Below are positions 1 through 7,363 of a stretch of 7,425 nucleotides of DNA, one piece after another. Source of the stretch: an uncultured Clostridia bacterium (GTDB taxonomy: Bacteria > Bacillota > Clostridia > Christensenellales > Aristaeellaceae); assembly GCA_934663595.1 (NCBI GenBank), contig CAKUKM010000063.1, positions 1 through 7,425 of the forward strand, in the 5' to 3' direction. The position numbers and the translations under genes were made by a program. The number at the start of each line of letters is the position of its first letter. Position 1 is the first letter of the stretch. Under the pieces are notes generated by a model, which saw only the letters and a program-made list of their open reading frames with translations, was not told the origin of the DNA and searched no databases.

Positions 1-139
1 GCGCGGGGGAGAGCGTGCCTTTCCTCCGCGCGGGGGCGTGCGCTGCGCTTTTTACGTCAGGGGACGCGCGCAAAACAGGCTTAAGACGCGGCGAATCCTT
101 TTTGGCCGGAAAAAGCGGCGGCGTGGGAAAAATCTACTA

Positions 140-145
140 TATAAT
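140..145 (+). promoter_or_regulatory. Possible -10 element (TATAAT) upstream of the UbiB-family gene
   Basis: A perfect TATAAT lies in a short AT-rich island (133-148) inside otherwise GC-rich DNA, 24 bases before the chosen start codon. A transcript starting about 7 bases downstream would have a leader of roughly 18 bases that still contains the ribosome binding site. No convincing -35 is present: the hexamer 17 bases upstream is GGCGGC, and there is no TGn extension. The element is therefore only a candidate, and the gene could instead be transcribed from upstream of the window. Confidence 0.3.
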
Positions 146-155
146 ATCAGGAAGC

Positions 156-161
156 GAGAGG
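156..161 (+). promoter_or_regulatory. Ribosome binding site that sets the UbiB-family start
   Basis: GAGAGG sits 8 bases before the ATG at 170. The reading frame stays open further upstream, with a GTG at 38, but the extra 44 codons encode an Arg/Lys-rich stretch unlike the family N-terminus, and that GTG has no comparable Shine-Dalgarno sequence. The ATG at 170 is therefore preferred. Confidence 0.7.
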
Positions 162-169
162 AAACGGTC

Positions 170-1759
<1,590 letters not shown>

Positions 1760-1795
1760 CCCGTGGTTTGGTAAGTTCATAATATTGGGAAATAT

Positions 1796-1830
1796 CGGCA
1801 TAGCCGCTTCGGCGGCTGTGCTGTTTTTTT
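1796..1830 (+). terminator. Intrinsic terminator of the UbiB-family gene
   Basis: A 12-bp stem pairs 1796-1807 with 1812-1823 around a TTCG tetraloop (1808-1811). It has two G·T wobbles and is followed immediately by seven T residues (1824-1830). It begins 36 bases after the stop codon. This is a canonical rho-independent terminator and separates the kinase from the downstream surface protein gene. Confidence 0.93.
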
Positions 1831-1900
1831 ATATGGCGAGGGTCTCGTGCGTAATGAAAGGCATCAGGATGATGCGAACGGTCGGATTGATATGACTGTT

Positions 1901-1930
1901 TTGTGACTTGATTAGAAAAGAACATAATAT
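1901..1930 (+). promoter_or_regulatory. Alternative upstream promoter candidate for the surface protein gene
   Basis: TTGTGA (1901-1906) is followed after 16 bases by CATAAT (1923-1928), or after 18 bases by TAATAT (1925-1930), in an AT-rich stretch. It would give a leader of about 150 bases that includes the inverted repeat at 1961-1978. It is less convincing than the promoter at 1977-2005; the two could work in tandem. Confidence 0.35.
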
Positions 1931-1960
1931 AAAATACTTCATGACACTGTATTTTTGTTA

Positions 1961-1978
1961 AATCGTCAAAGCACGATT
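1961..1978. promoter_or_regulatory. Inverted repeat overlapping a -35 element, operator candidate
   Basis: AATCGT (1961-1966) and ACGATT (1973-1978) form a perfect 6-bp inverted repeat with a 6-base spacer. Its right arm overlaps the first two bases of the TTGCGC -35 hexamer at 1977-1982. This is a usual geometry for a dimeric regulator acting on a sigma-A promoter. No regulator gene is present in the window, and I do not recognise the half-site. The functional role is inferred from position only. Confidence 0.35.
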
Positions 1979-2005
1979 GCGCTTTCAATGTAGATGTGTT
2001 AAAAT
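1977..2005 (+). promoter_or_regulatory. Extended -10 promoter for the surface protein gene
   Basis: TTGCGC (1977-1982) is separated by exactly 17 bases from TAAAAT (2000-2005). The -10 is preceded by TGT (1997-1999), making an extended -10. The predicted start of transcription is near 2012, which gives a leader of about 70 bases ending in a strong ribosome binding site. The leader includes an exact tandem duplication of TTGCGAT (2024-2037). Confidence 0.6.
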
Positions 2006-2071
2006 ATATGGCAAATGAATTGCTTGCGATTTGCGATCGATGGGCGTACTGATCGAAGTGATAGAACAACA

Positions 2072-2078
2072 GAGGAGG
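2072..2078 (+). promoter_or_regulatory. Strong ribosome binding site that sets the surface protein start
   Basis: GAGGAGG lies 5 bases before the ATG at 2084 and 8 bases before a second in-frame ATG at 2087. An earlier in-frame ATG at 2015 has no Shine-Dalgarno sequence, lies almost at the predicted transcription start, and would put 23 polar residues in front of the signal peptide. The start is therefore 2084 or 2087. Confidence 0.85.
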
Positions 2079-2083
2079 AATGT

Positions 2084-5000
2084 ATGATGAAAAGGATGCT
2101 CAGGATCGGTTTGATGGCAGTGGTTGTTTTCATTATGTGTTCGGGCGTAGCTTTTGCATATGATGGACATGAGTATACCAGCAACGAGGCTCTTGCAAAT
2201 AAATTAAGCGATGTGCTTAATGGAAAGGTGAAGCTATTTTCAAATTCAGATTCGACATTTGCGGTTGGCGATACAATGCCCGACGAAAAATACTTCTGGG
2301 CCAATGGAAAAGATTCAGGCAAGCAATGCTATGCATATGCAAACGCTGTGTATACATATTTATTTGGGGAATCACCTGGATATTGCAATGGGAATTATCA
2401 ATATTCGAAGCGAATTGGGGCGTTAAGCGGAAAGAGTCAGGTGGGCTATCAGGATTTTTCTGATAATGAAATTGCAACGGGCGCCTGTATACGTACGACG
2501 GGTATTCCTAATACAGCTTCCGATAATGGACATTCCATGATAGTACTTACGTACGATGAAAACAGTATTACAATACTTGACTGTAATCGAGTGGCTAAAA
2601 ACAAAATTGACAAAGTAACGTGGTCATGGAGCGAATTTAATGAAAATCAGCTGACTAATCGGGGACGGACTATTTATGGCGTTGTTCAGCCGAATGAGAC
2701 AAAAGGCGACCTTTCTTATAAAAAGCTCATATGCTACGAAAGGTGTACATATAAGGTCATAAAGTCGTTTACGTTTAAAAAGGATATGTATTCCAGCGCC
2801 GAGGCAGTCGGGTCGGCCGTTAAAGTTGACACTTATATCTCTTCAGCTGAAGTTTGGCGCAACAAATATGATAATATGTGGATTAAAACCACTGATGGCA
2901 AATGGGTTTATGCCGGATGGAAATATGAAAATGGGAGCTGGGTTCAGAGCGGCGATCAGTATTTGCAATTTTATTCTGACAATAATGAAGTGGCATGGAA
3001 TGATAACAATGTATCCGGTAAGACGCTGGCCAAAGCCTCTTACACGCTTACGGGAAACATAACGTCCGATGCGACAATGATTACCGTGAAGGGTCAATTC
3101 CATAAAGGCGCATCCTGTTGGGGCGCTTCAACGCGTGAATTTGGCGCGTCAAATAAATCCTATTCCGTTATGAATTCAGAGCTTGATCGTGCGCTGAGCT
3201 TTGCGTCGCTTCCAGTCAGCGATGATATGGGCTTGCAGATAACGGTTAAGTATATGTGCAACAGAGGATTCGATGTTGCAACCAAAGACACGCCGATATA
3301 CCGCTTTAAGGTGTCTGAAAATGGATCTTCTACGCCCACCGGCGATGTTTACAAGGTTCTGTCGACGACCACTCAGGGCTTGAATGTCAGAAGTAGCGCG
3401 GGTACGTCCGGCGCGATTATCGGTCTGCTTTCGCCTAATCAGACCATTACCGTTACTAAAACTGCCACGGCGGATGGATACACATGGGGTTATGGCGTCA
3501 CAAGCAATGGCCTGACGGGCTGGGTTGTAATCAGCAGGACGGATTGGATTCAGAAGGTTTCCTCCTCGTCGGTGCCGGTTACGGGGGTGACAGTTGTTCC
3601 TTATTATACCGAATACGATGAAGTTATTTATATTGATAAGGAGGTTGTTCTGGAAGCAACCGTCTATCCGAGCGATGCAACGGACAAGGGGGTTACATGG
3701 TCGAGCAGCAATACAAGCGTAGCGGCTGTTGGCGCGACGAATGGACTTCAGGCTACGATTGTTGGCAAGGGCAAGGGTTCGGCAATTATAACCTGCAAGA
3801 CTAATGACGGTGGCTATACCTGTACTGTTACGATTAATGTCCTGAAGGATGTTACGGGCGTGCAGCTTTTACCGAAGACATTGACGATGAATGTCGGCAG
3901 CACGTACAAGATGTCGGCGAACGTTTTGCCGACCGATGCAAGCAATCAAACGATACACTGGTATACGAGCGATAATACGATTGTGCAGGCTGACGACTAT
4001 AGCGCAGGAACTATCACGGCGGTGAAGGTCGGTACGGCGACGATTACGGCTATGGCGGAAAGAGGAGGATATACTGCATCCAGCACAGTAACTGTTGTTC
4101 AGCCCGTAACTGATATTTCGCTTTCGAGTGCAAGCACAACGTTGAATGTCGGTGATTCAAAGACAATTACCGCGACAGTATCGCCGAGCAACGCAAGCAA
4201 TAAGAACGTGACATGGACGAGCAGCAACACCTCCGTGGCGACCGTTTCGAACGGCACGGTCAAGGCCGTCAGCCCCGGCACGGCGACGATCACCTGCACC
4301 GCGGCAGATGGCAGCGGAAAAACTGCGAAGTGTACCGTTACCGTCAATGCGGTCAAGCATTATCTTGATGTCAATGGATGGCTGGATGGCGAAACCAGCG
4401 GCAATGTAACCGATTACGGTACGTTTGACGTTTATATCAACGGCAGTCTGGTGAAGGATGATGTAAGCGATTATTGTACGCAGCATCCCGTTGGGACAAC
4501 CTATGAAATTCGGGATATTAAAGCGCTGGCAGGGCATCAGTATAACGGCGTCTATTCGGGAGCGCTCAAAGGCACGATTTCCGATTCGTCGGTCATAGTC
4601 TCTTTGAGCTTCTCCACGACCTACACGGTCAGCTTCAATGCAAACGGCGGCACGGGCGCGCCCGCGGCGCAGACGAAGGTGAAGAACGCCGCGCTGACGC
4701 TGTCCTCCGTCAAGCCCACCCGCAGCGGCTATACCTTTATGGGCTGGGCGACTACGTCCACGGCGACGGCCGCGCAGTATCAGCCGGGCGACAGCTATAC
4801 GAACGATTCCGGCGTTACGCTTTATGCGGTTTGGCAGAGGGACAAGATCTATGTGACGCAGATCTCGCTTTCCCAGACGGAGCTGACTATGGAAATGGGA
4901 GATGCGCAGACGCTGACCGCAACGGTTCTGCCGGGCAATGCCGACAATTCCGCGCTCGCATGGACGACGAGCAATGAGAGCGTTGCGACGGTTTCGAACG

Positions 5001-6736
5001 GCACAGTAACCGCCGTCGGCCCCGGCACGGCGAAAATTGTATGCAGCGCGACGGATGGAAGCGGCGTTTCTGCAGTGTGTACGGTTACGGTCAACGAGGC
5101 GCACAGCCATACGATCGCGATGGATCGTCCGATATTGGCGACAAAGACCGAGAACGGCCTGAGTATCGGCCTTCGCTGCAGAACCTGCAATGAAATAATG
5201 CTGCCACAGAAGAGCGTGGGTAGCGATCGCATACTGGCGCTGCCGAACGCGCTGAAAACGATCGATGACGAAGCTTTTGTCGGCGCGGATATGCAGCAGA
5301 TCGTCATACCCGATGGAACGACGCGAATCGGTTCCCGCGCTTTTGCGGGCTGCGGAGAGCTGCTGCTTGTATCGATTCCCAAGGACGTCAATTCTATCGC
5401 TGACGACGCCTTTGAGGGCTGCGATACGCAGTATTTCTGCATCGTCGCGGAGGATGGCAGCTATGCGGCGCAGTATGCCGAGACGAACGGCCTGTATCAC
5501 TGCGATCCCAAGGGGCGTTTCACCGTAACGCTGGATGCGCGCGGCGGAAAATGCGGGACGGAGGGCTTTACGGCGGAGGTCGGAAAGCCGCTGGGAACGC
5601 TGCCTGTCCCGACAAGGAATGGATACAGCTTTGACGGCTGGTATGACGAAGGCGATTCGCCGGTGAACGAGGATACCGTCGTCAACGACTCGATCGGATC
5701 GCTGACGCTCCATGCGAAATGGTACAGCGTGATCACCTTCAACGCAAACGGCGGAAGCTGCAATACGGTCAGCATGAACGTCTATGAAGGCCAGGCCATT
5801 GGGACGCTGCCTGCCGCCTCGCGAGAAAACTATACCTTCAACGGCTGGTACACGGCGGCCTCGGGCGGCGTAAAAGCGGAAGCCACGACGGAGTTCGACG
5901 GGGCGACGACGCTGTATGCGCAATGGACGCGGAAAACGTGTACAATCACCTATAACGCAAACGGCGGCGTATGCACGACGGGCAGCAGGACGCTGAACTG
6001 CGGCGACGCCATCGGGACGCTGCCCGTGCCCACACGGGACTATTATACCTTCAACGGCTGGTACACGGCGGCTTCGGGCGGTACGAAGATAGCGACGACT
6101 ACGACCTTTACCTCGTCCGCGACATTGTATGCGCAGTGGACGGCGAATGCGTACTCCGGCTGGGTAACGGAATCCTCCGTGCCGAGCAATGCGCGCATCG
6201 TCGATTCCAAGACGCAGTATCAGTACAGAGACACGACCTACACTACGGTTTATTCGGACTGGAGCGGCTGGAGCGACTGGACGATAACGCGGGAATCCAC
6301 ATCTGATCTCAAGAAGGAAGAAAGCGCGACGGTCTACGGCTGGTACTGGTTCCAGTGCCCGAATTGCGGACGGCACTGGCACGTCTATTCCGGCCTGGCG
6401 ATCGACTGCTCCAAGACATGGGGTCCCGGCGACGGATGCGGCGGCGATAACATTCAGTCTACGGATCATCATATTGTGTGGAGCACAACGCCGTGGAGCA
6501 GCGGAACCTCGAACTGGTATGGAACGGGCAGAATCTGCCTTGATACAGGCGCTTATACGAGAATGTTCGCGTGGACGGACGGCGGCAGCGCGAGAACCGG
6601 TTATCGCTATGCGACGCGCACGTCCAGCCAGAAGGCCAATGTCGGCGCGTGGTCTGCATGGTCCGATACGGTCTATACGGCGTCCAGCACGCGTGAAGTG
6701 GCGACACGCAAGCTCGTGCGCTATCAGCTGAAGTAA
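2084..6736 (+). CDS. Large secreted multidomain surface protein with N-terminal cysteine-peptidase-like domain
   Basis: This 1550-residue protein is exported by a Sec signal peptide (residues 1-25, basic start, hydrophobic core, AFA before the cleavage site). The modules in order are: a CHAP/papain-like cysteine-peptidase-like domain (about 26-205; candidate C82, H150, D166); an SH3-like stretch with the MWIKTTDGKWVYAG signature (about 225-290); a beta-rich domain (about 315-412); a bacterial SH3 domain with GLNVRSSAG (421-488); three Big_2 domains (498-754); a LDVNGWLDG...DVYING domain (about 758-845); an InlB B-repeat (846-917); a fourth Big_2 (924-1003); a short CxxC linker (C1032, C1035); a BspA-like LRR block (1048-1140); three more InlB repeats (1146-1352); and a Trp-rich C-terminal domain (1357-1550) with CPNC. 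There is no LPXTG motif, no SLH domain and no C-terminal membrane anchor. The likely role is adhesion or wall-associated proteolysis outside the cell, inferred from the domains. The peptidase substrate is unknown. The 5' part is AT-richer than the 3' part. Confidence 0.93.
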   Translation: MMKRMLRIGLMAVVVFIMCSGVAFAYDGHEYTSNEALANKLSDVLNGKVKLFSNSDSTFAVGDTMPDEKYFWANGKDSGKQCYAYANAVYTYLFGESPGYCNGNYQYSKRIGALSGKSQVGYQDFSDNEIATGACIRTTGIPNTASDNGHSMIVLTYDENSITILDCNRVAKNKIDKVTWSWSEFNENQLTNRGRTIYGVVQPNETKGDLSYKKLICYERCTYKVIKSFTFKKDMYSSAEAVGSAVKVDTYISSAEVWRNKYDNMWIKTTDGKWVYAGWKYENGSWVQSGDQYLQFYSDNNEVAWNDNNVSGKTLAKASYTLTGNITSDATMITVKGQFHKGASCWGASTREFGASNKSYSVMNSELDRALSFASLPVSDDMGLQITVKYMCNRGFDVATKDTPIYRFKVSENGSSTPTGDVYKVLSTTTQGLNVRSSAGTSGAIIGLLSPNQTITVTKTATADGYTWGYGVTSNGLTGWVVISRTDWIQKVSSSSVPVTGVTVVPYYTEYDEVIYIDKEVVLEATVYPSDATDKGVTWSSSNTSVAAVGATNGLQATIVGKGKGSAIITCKTNDGGYTCTVTINVLKDVTGVQLLPKTLTMNVGSTYKMSANVLPTDASNQTIHWYTSDNTIVQADDYSAGTITAVKVGTATITAMAERGGYTASSTVTVVQPVTDISLSSASTTLNVGDSKTITATVSPSNASNKNVTWTSSNTSVATVSNGTVKAVSPGTATITCTAADGSGKTAKCTVTVNAVKHYLDVNGWLDGETSGNVTDYGTFDVYINGSLVKDDVSDYCTQHPVGTTYEIRDIKALAGHQYNGVYSGALKGTISDSSVIVSLSFSTTYTVSFNANGGTGAPAAQTKVKNAALTLSSVKPTRSGYTFMGWATTSTATAAQYQPGDSYTNDSGVTLYAVWQRDKIYVTQISLSQTELTMEMGDAQTLTATVLPGNADNSALAWTTSNESVATVSNGTVTAVGPGTAKIVCSATDGSGVSAVCTVTVNEAHSHTIAMDRPILATKTENGLSIGLRCRTCNEIMLPQKSVGSDRILALPNALKTIDDEAFVGADMQQIVIPDGTTRIGSRAFAGCGELLLVSIPKDVNSIADDAFEGCDTQYFCIVAEDGSYAAQYAETNGLYHCDPKGRFTVTLDARGGKCGTEGFTAEVGKPLGTLPVPTRNGYSFDGWYDEGDSPVNEDTVVNDSIGSLTLHAKWYSVITFNANGGSCNTVSMNVYEGQAIGTLPAASRENYTFNGWYTAASGGVKAEATTEFDGATTLYAQWTRKTCTITYNANGGVCTTGSRTLNCGDAIGTLPVPTRDYYTFNGWYTAASGGTKIATTTTFTSSATLYAQWTANAYSGWVTESSVPSNARIVDSKTQYQYRDTTYTTVYSDWSGWSDWTITRESTSDLKKEESATVYGWYWFQCPNCGRHWHVYSGLAIDCSKTWGPGDGCGGDNIQSTDHHIVWSTTPWSSGTSNWYGTGRICLDTGAYTRMFAWTDGGSARTGYRYATRTSSQKANVGAWSAWSDTVYTASSTREVATRKLVRYQLK
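3575..4345 (+). repeat. Three tandem Big_2 (bacterial Ig-like group 2) domains
   Basis: Residues 498-586, 589-672 and 674-754 are successive Ig-like domains. Each starts near VTGV/VTDI and carries the family pattern of a P-x-(D/N)-A-(T/S) turn, then W(S/T)SSN or WYTSD, then a GTATIT-type strand. Domains 1 and 3 have a Cys pair in adjacent late strands (C571/C580; C738/C750) that could form a disulphide; domain 2 has none. They probably act as a stalk projecting the N-terminal domains from the cell surface. Confidence 0.88.
4619..4834 (+). repeat. InlB B-type repeat, isolated copy
   Basis: Residues 846-917 match the Listeria-Bacteroides/InlB B-repeat pattern: VSFNANGG at the start, PTRSGYTFMGWAT in the middle and LYAVW at the end. 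This copy sits between the LDVNGWLDG-type domain and the fourth Big_2 domain, apart from the three-copy array near the C-terminus. Its DNA is markedly GC-rich (4621-4680 counts 68% GC) compared with the coding sequence just before it. Confidence 0.85.
4853..5092 (+). repeat. Fourth Big_2 domain
   Basis: Residues 924-1003 form a further Big_2 domain, with the Cys pair C987/C999 spaced exactly as in the third copy (C738/C750). Its core SVATVSNGTVxAVxPGTA is nearly identical to the third copy in protein. In DNA, 4234-4285 against 4982-5033 shows about 7 differences in 52 bases, which points to duplication within the gene. Confidence 0.87.
5225..5503 (+). repeat. Short BspA-like leucine-rich repeat block (LRR_5)
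   Basis: Residues 1048-1140 contain about three BspA-type units of the form LPxxLKTIDDEAF, then IVIPDGTTRIGSRAFAGC, then VSIPKDVNSIADDAFEGC. A capping segment with EDGSYAAQYAETNGL follows. The preceding linker (about 1007-1045, SHT...CRTC...LPQ) resembles the H/Cys spacer often found before such repeats, but with only one CxxC left. BspA-like repeats are protein-binding surfaces in bacterial and protist surface proteins; here the block is unusually short. Confidence 0.8.
5519..6139 (+). repeat. Three contiguous InlB B-type repeats
   Basis: Residues 1146-1213, 1214-1281 and 1282-1352 are tandem copies with the signatures NANGG or DARGG, GTLPxxxR, YxFxGWY and LxAxW. The last two copies share almost identical DNA: 5831-5868 and 6044-6081 differ at one base in 38, at a spacing of 213 bases (71 codons). 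Unlike most copies in other proteins, each carries a Cys just after the GG (C1157, C1226, C1297), and the last has additional Cys residues (C1286, C1306). Confidence 0.88.
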
Positions 6737-6743
6737 TACGGAT

Positions 6744-6787
6744 GCGGCGGGGGATATGTTCGGATACTGCGGACATACCCCCGCCGC
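6744..6787 (+). terminator. Long GC-rich hairpin after the surface protein gene, probable terminator or 3' stabiliser
   Basis: A 17-bp stem pairs 6744-6753 plus 6755-6761 with 6771-6787. It has one bulged A at 6754, one G·T wobble and a 9-base loop (6762-6770). It starts 7 bases after the stop codon. The ten outer pairs are all G·C. No proper T-tract follows (the next bases are TGTCGTATAAT), so it may end transcription inefficiently or protect the long mRNA from 3' exonucleases. Its 3' arm overlaps the promoter candidate at 6770-6798. Confidence 0.6.
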
Positions 6788-6798
6788 TGTCGTATAAT
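6770..6798 (+). promoter_or_regulatory. Promoter candidate for the small orphan gene, embedded in the hairpin
   Basis: A perfect TATAAT (6793-6798) lies 17 bases after CGGACA (6770-6775), which matches four of six bases of the TTGACA consensus. The -35 lies in the 3' arm of the preceding hairpin. Transcription would start near 6805, leaving a leader of about 55 bases before the ATG at 6861. Confidence 0.5.
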
Positions 6799-6848
6799 GC
6801 TCTTCATGCTTCCAATACGGGGCGTTGAAAGGATTTTGAACGGCGATG

Positions 6849-6856
6849 AAGGAGGG
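6849..6856 (+). promoter_or_regulatory. Ribosome binding site that sets the small gene's start
   Basis: AAGGAGGG lies 4 to 5 bases before the ATG at 6861 and 7 to 8 bases before a second in-frame ATG at 6864. An in-frame ATG at 6846 overlaps this Shine-Dalgarno sequence, so it cannot be the start served by it. The start is 6861 or 6864. Confidence 0.8.
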
Positions 6857-6860
6857 AAAA

Positions 6861-7169
6861 ATGATGGATTTCAGCCTGTTGATTGAAGGATTGCGGCAGG
6901 CAAAGCAGATTACGCCGCTGGAGCAGGACATTCTGGATACATTGAATGAGATTCAAAAGCAGCCCTTTGACCGCGATTCCGCGCAAAGGCAGATTCTGAA
7001 AAACAATGCGAAATACCCTGAAATTTGCGACGCGATTGTAATGCTGGAAACGACGGTCGTTCGTCCCTTTGCTCAGGCGATGGAGGGGGATATTCGTTAC
7101 AATTTGGAAAAGCAGTTTGAAATGCTTGCGGAGAAAGAAATGAGACAGCGGCCAGTAAACGGAAATTGA
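6861..7169 (+). CDS. Small soluble helical protein of unknown function
   Basis: This gene encodes 102 residues with no signal peptide and no membrane segment. I do not recognise the family. The sequence is rich in Glu, Gln, Leu, Ile and Met and looks almost wholly alpha-helical: a helix at about 3-16, LEQDILDTLNEIQKQ at about 20-34, a helix from about 37 to 50, and two helices across 52-74 and 76-94, ending in a charged tail. There is one Cys (C56) and no visible catalytic or metal-binding motif. It has a very good ribosome binding site and its own promoter candidate, so it is very likely real. It lies 124 bases after the surface protein gene in the same direction; read-through past the hairpin could link them, but no functional link is visible. 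A small cytosolic regulatory or structural protein is possible but unproven. Confidence 0.8.
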   Translation: MMDFSLLIEGLRQAKQITPLEQDILDTLNEIQKQPFDRDSAQRQILKNNAKYPEICDAIVMLETTVVRPFAQAMEGDIRYNLEKQFEMLAEKEMRQRPVNGN

Positions 7170-7303
7170 TATGGCAGGACGGGGATGAGATGATTCGCGA
7201 TTGAAGCAATGATCTTGATTTGAGGATATATCCTTGGGCGCAGCGGCCGCTCGGCTCTCCTGAAGGGGGGGGATTGGGATTCACACGGGCGAACGCGGAA
7301 AAA

Positions 7304-7357
7304 AGCGGGATTTTTTTGAAAAAAGGTATTGACAAAACGCGCGGTATAGTGTATTAT
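7304..7357 (+). promoter_or_regulatory. Very strong promoter with UP-like element, firing out of the window
   Basis: A consensus -35 TTGACA (7329-7334) is separated by exactly 17 bases from TATTAT (7352-7357). Directly upstream is a T7-G-A6 block (7311-7324), preceded by another A6 tract (7299-7304). For a start of transcription near 7364 the T/A block falls at about -40 to -53, where the RNA polymerase alpha subunit binds UP elements. This architecture is typical of stable RNA (rRNA or tRNA) or other highly expressed operons in Bacillota. The gene it drives lies beyond position 7425. Confidence 0.8.
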
Positions 7358-7363
7358 ATCTCT

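Noticed and set aside
1..36. Direct repeat of GCGCGGGGG at 1-9 and 28-36
   Set aside because: It is short, of very low complexity in GC-rich DNA, and at the window edge; it cannot be told apart from chance.
1861..1875. Small hairpin GCATC-N5-GATGC in the gap after the kinase terminator
   Set aside because: It has only five base pairs, no T-tract and no known motif; it is expected by chance.
2101..2160. Possible lipoprotein signal (IMCSGVA) in the surface protein leader peptide
   Set aside because: The residues before Cys do not fit the L-(A/S)-(G/A)-C lipobox, while a normal signal peptidase I site (AFA) lies six residues later.
4157..6931. 924-codon open frame on the - strand, antisense to the surface protein
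   Set aside because: It is the antisense of a GC-rich repeat gene whose codon bias avoids stops on the other strand. The translation is Arg/Ala/His-rich with no domain, no signal and no ribosome binding site.
7295..7317. Possible terminator before the right-edge promoter (CGC...GCG followed by T7)
   Set aside because: Only about three G·C pairs can form. The T7 and A6 tracts are better explained as an UP-like element of the promoter.
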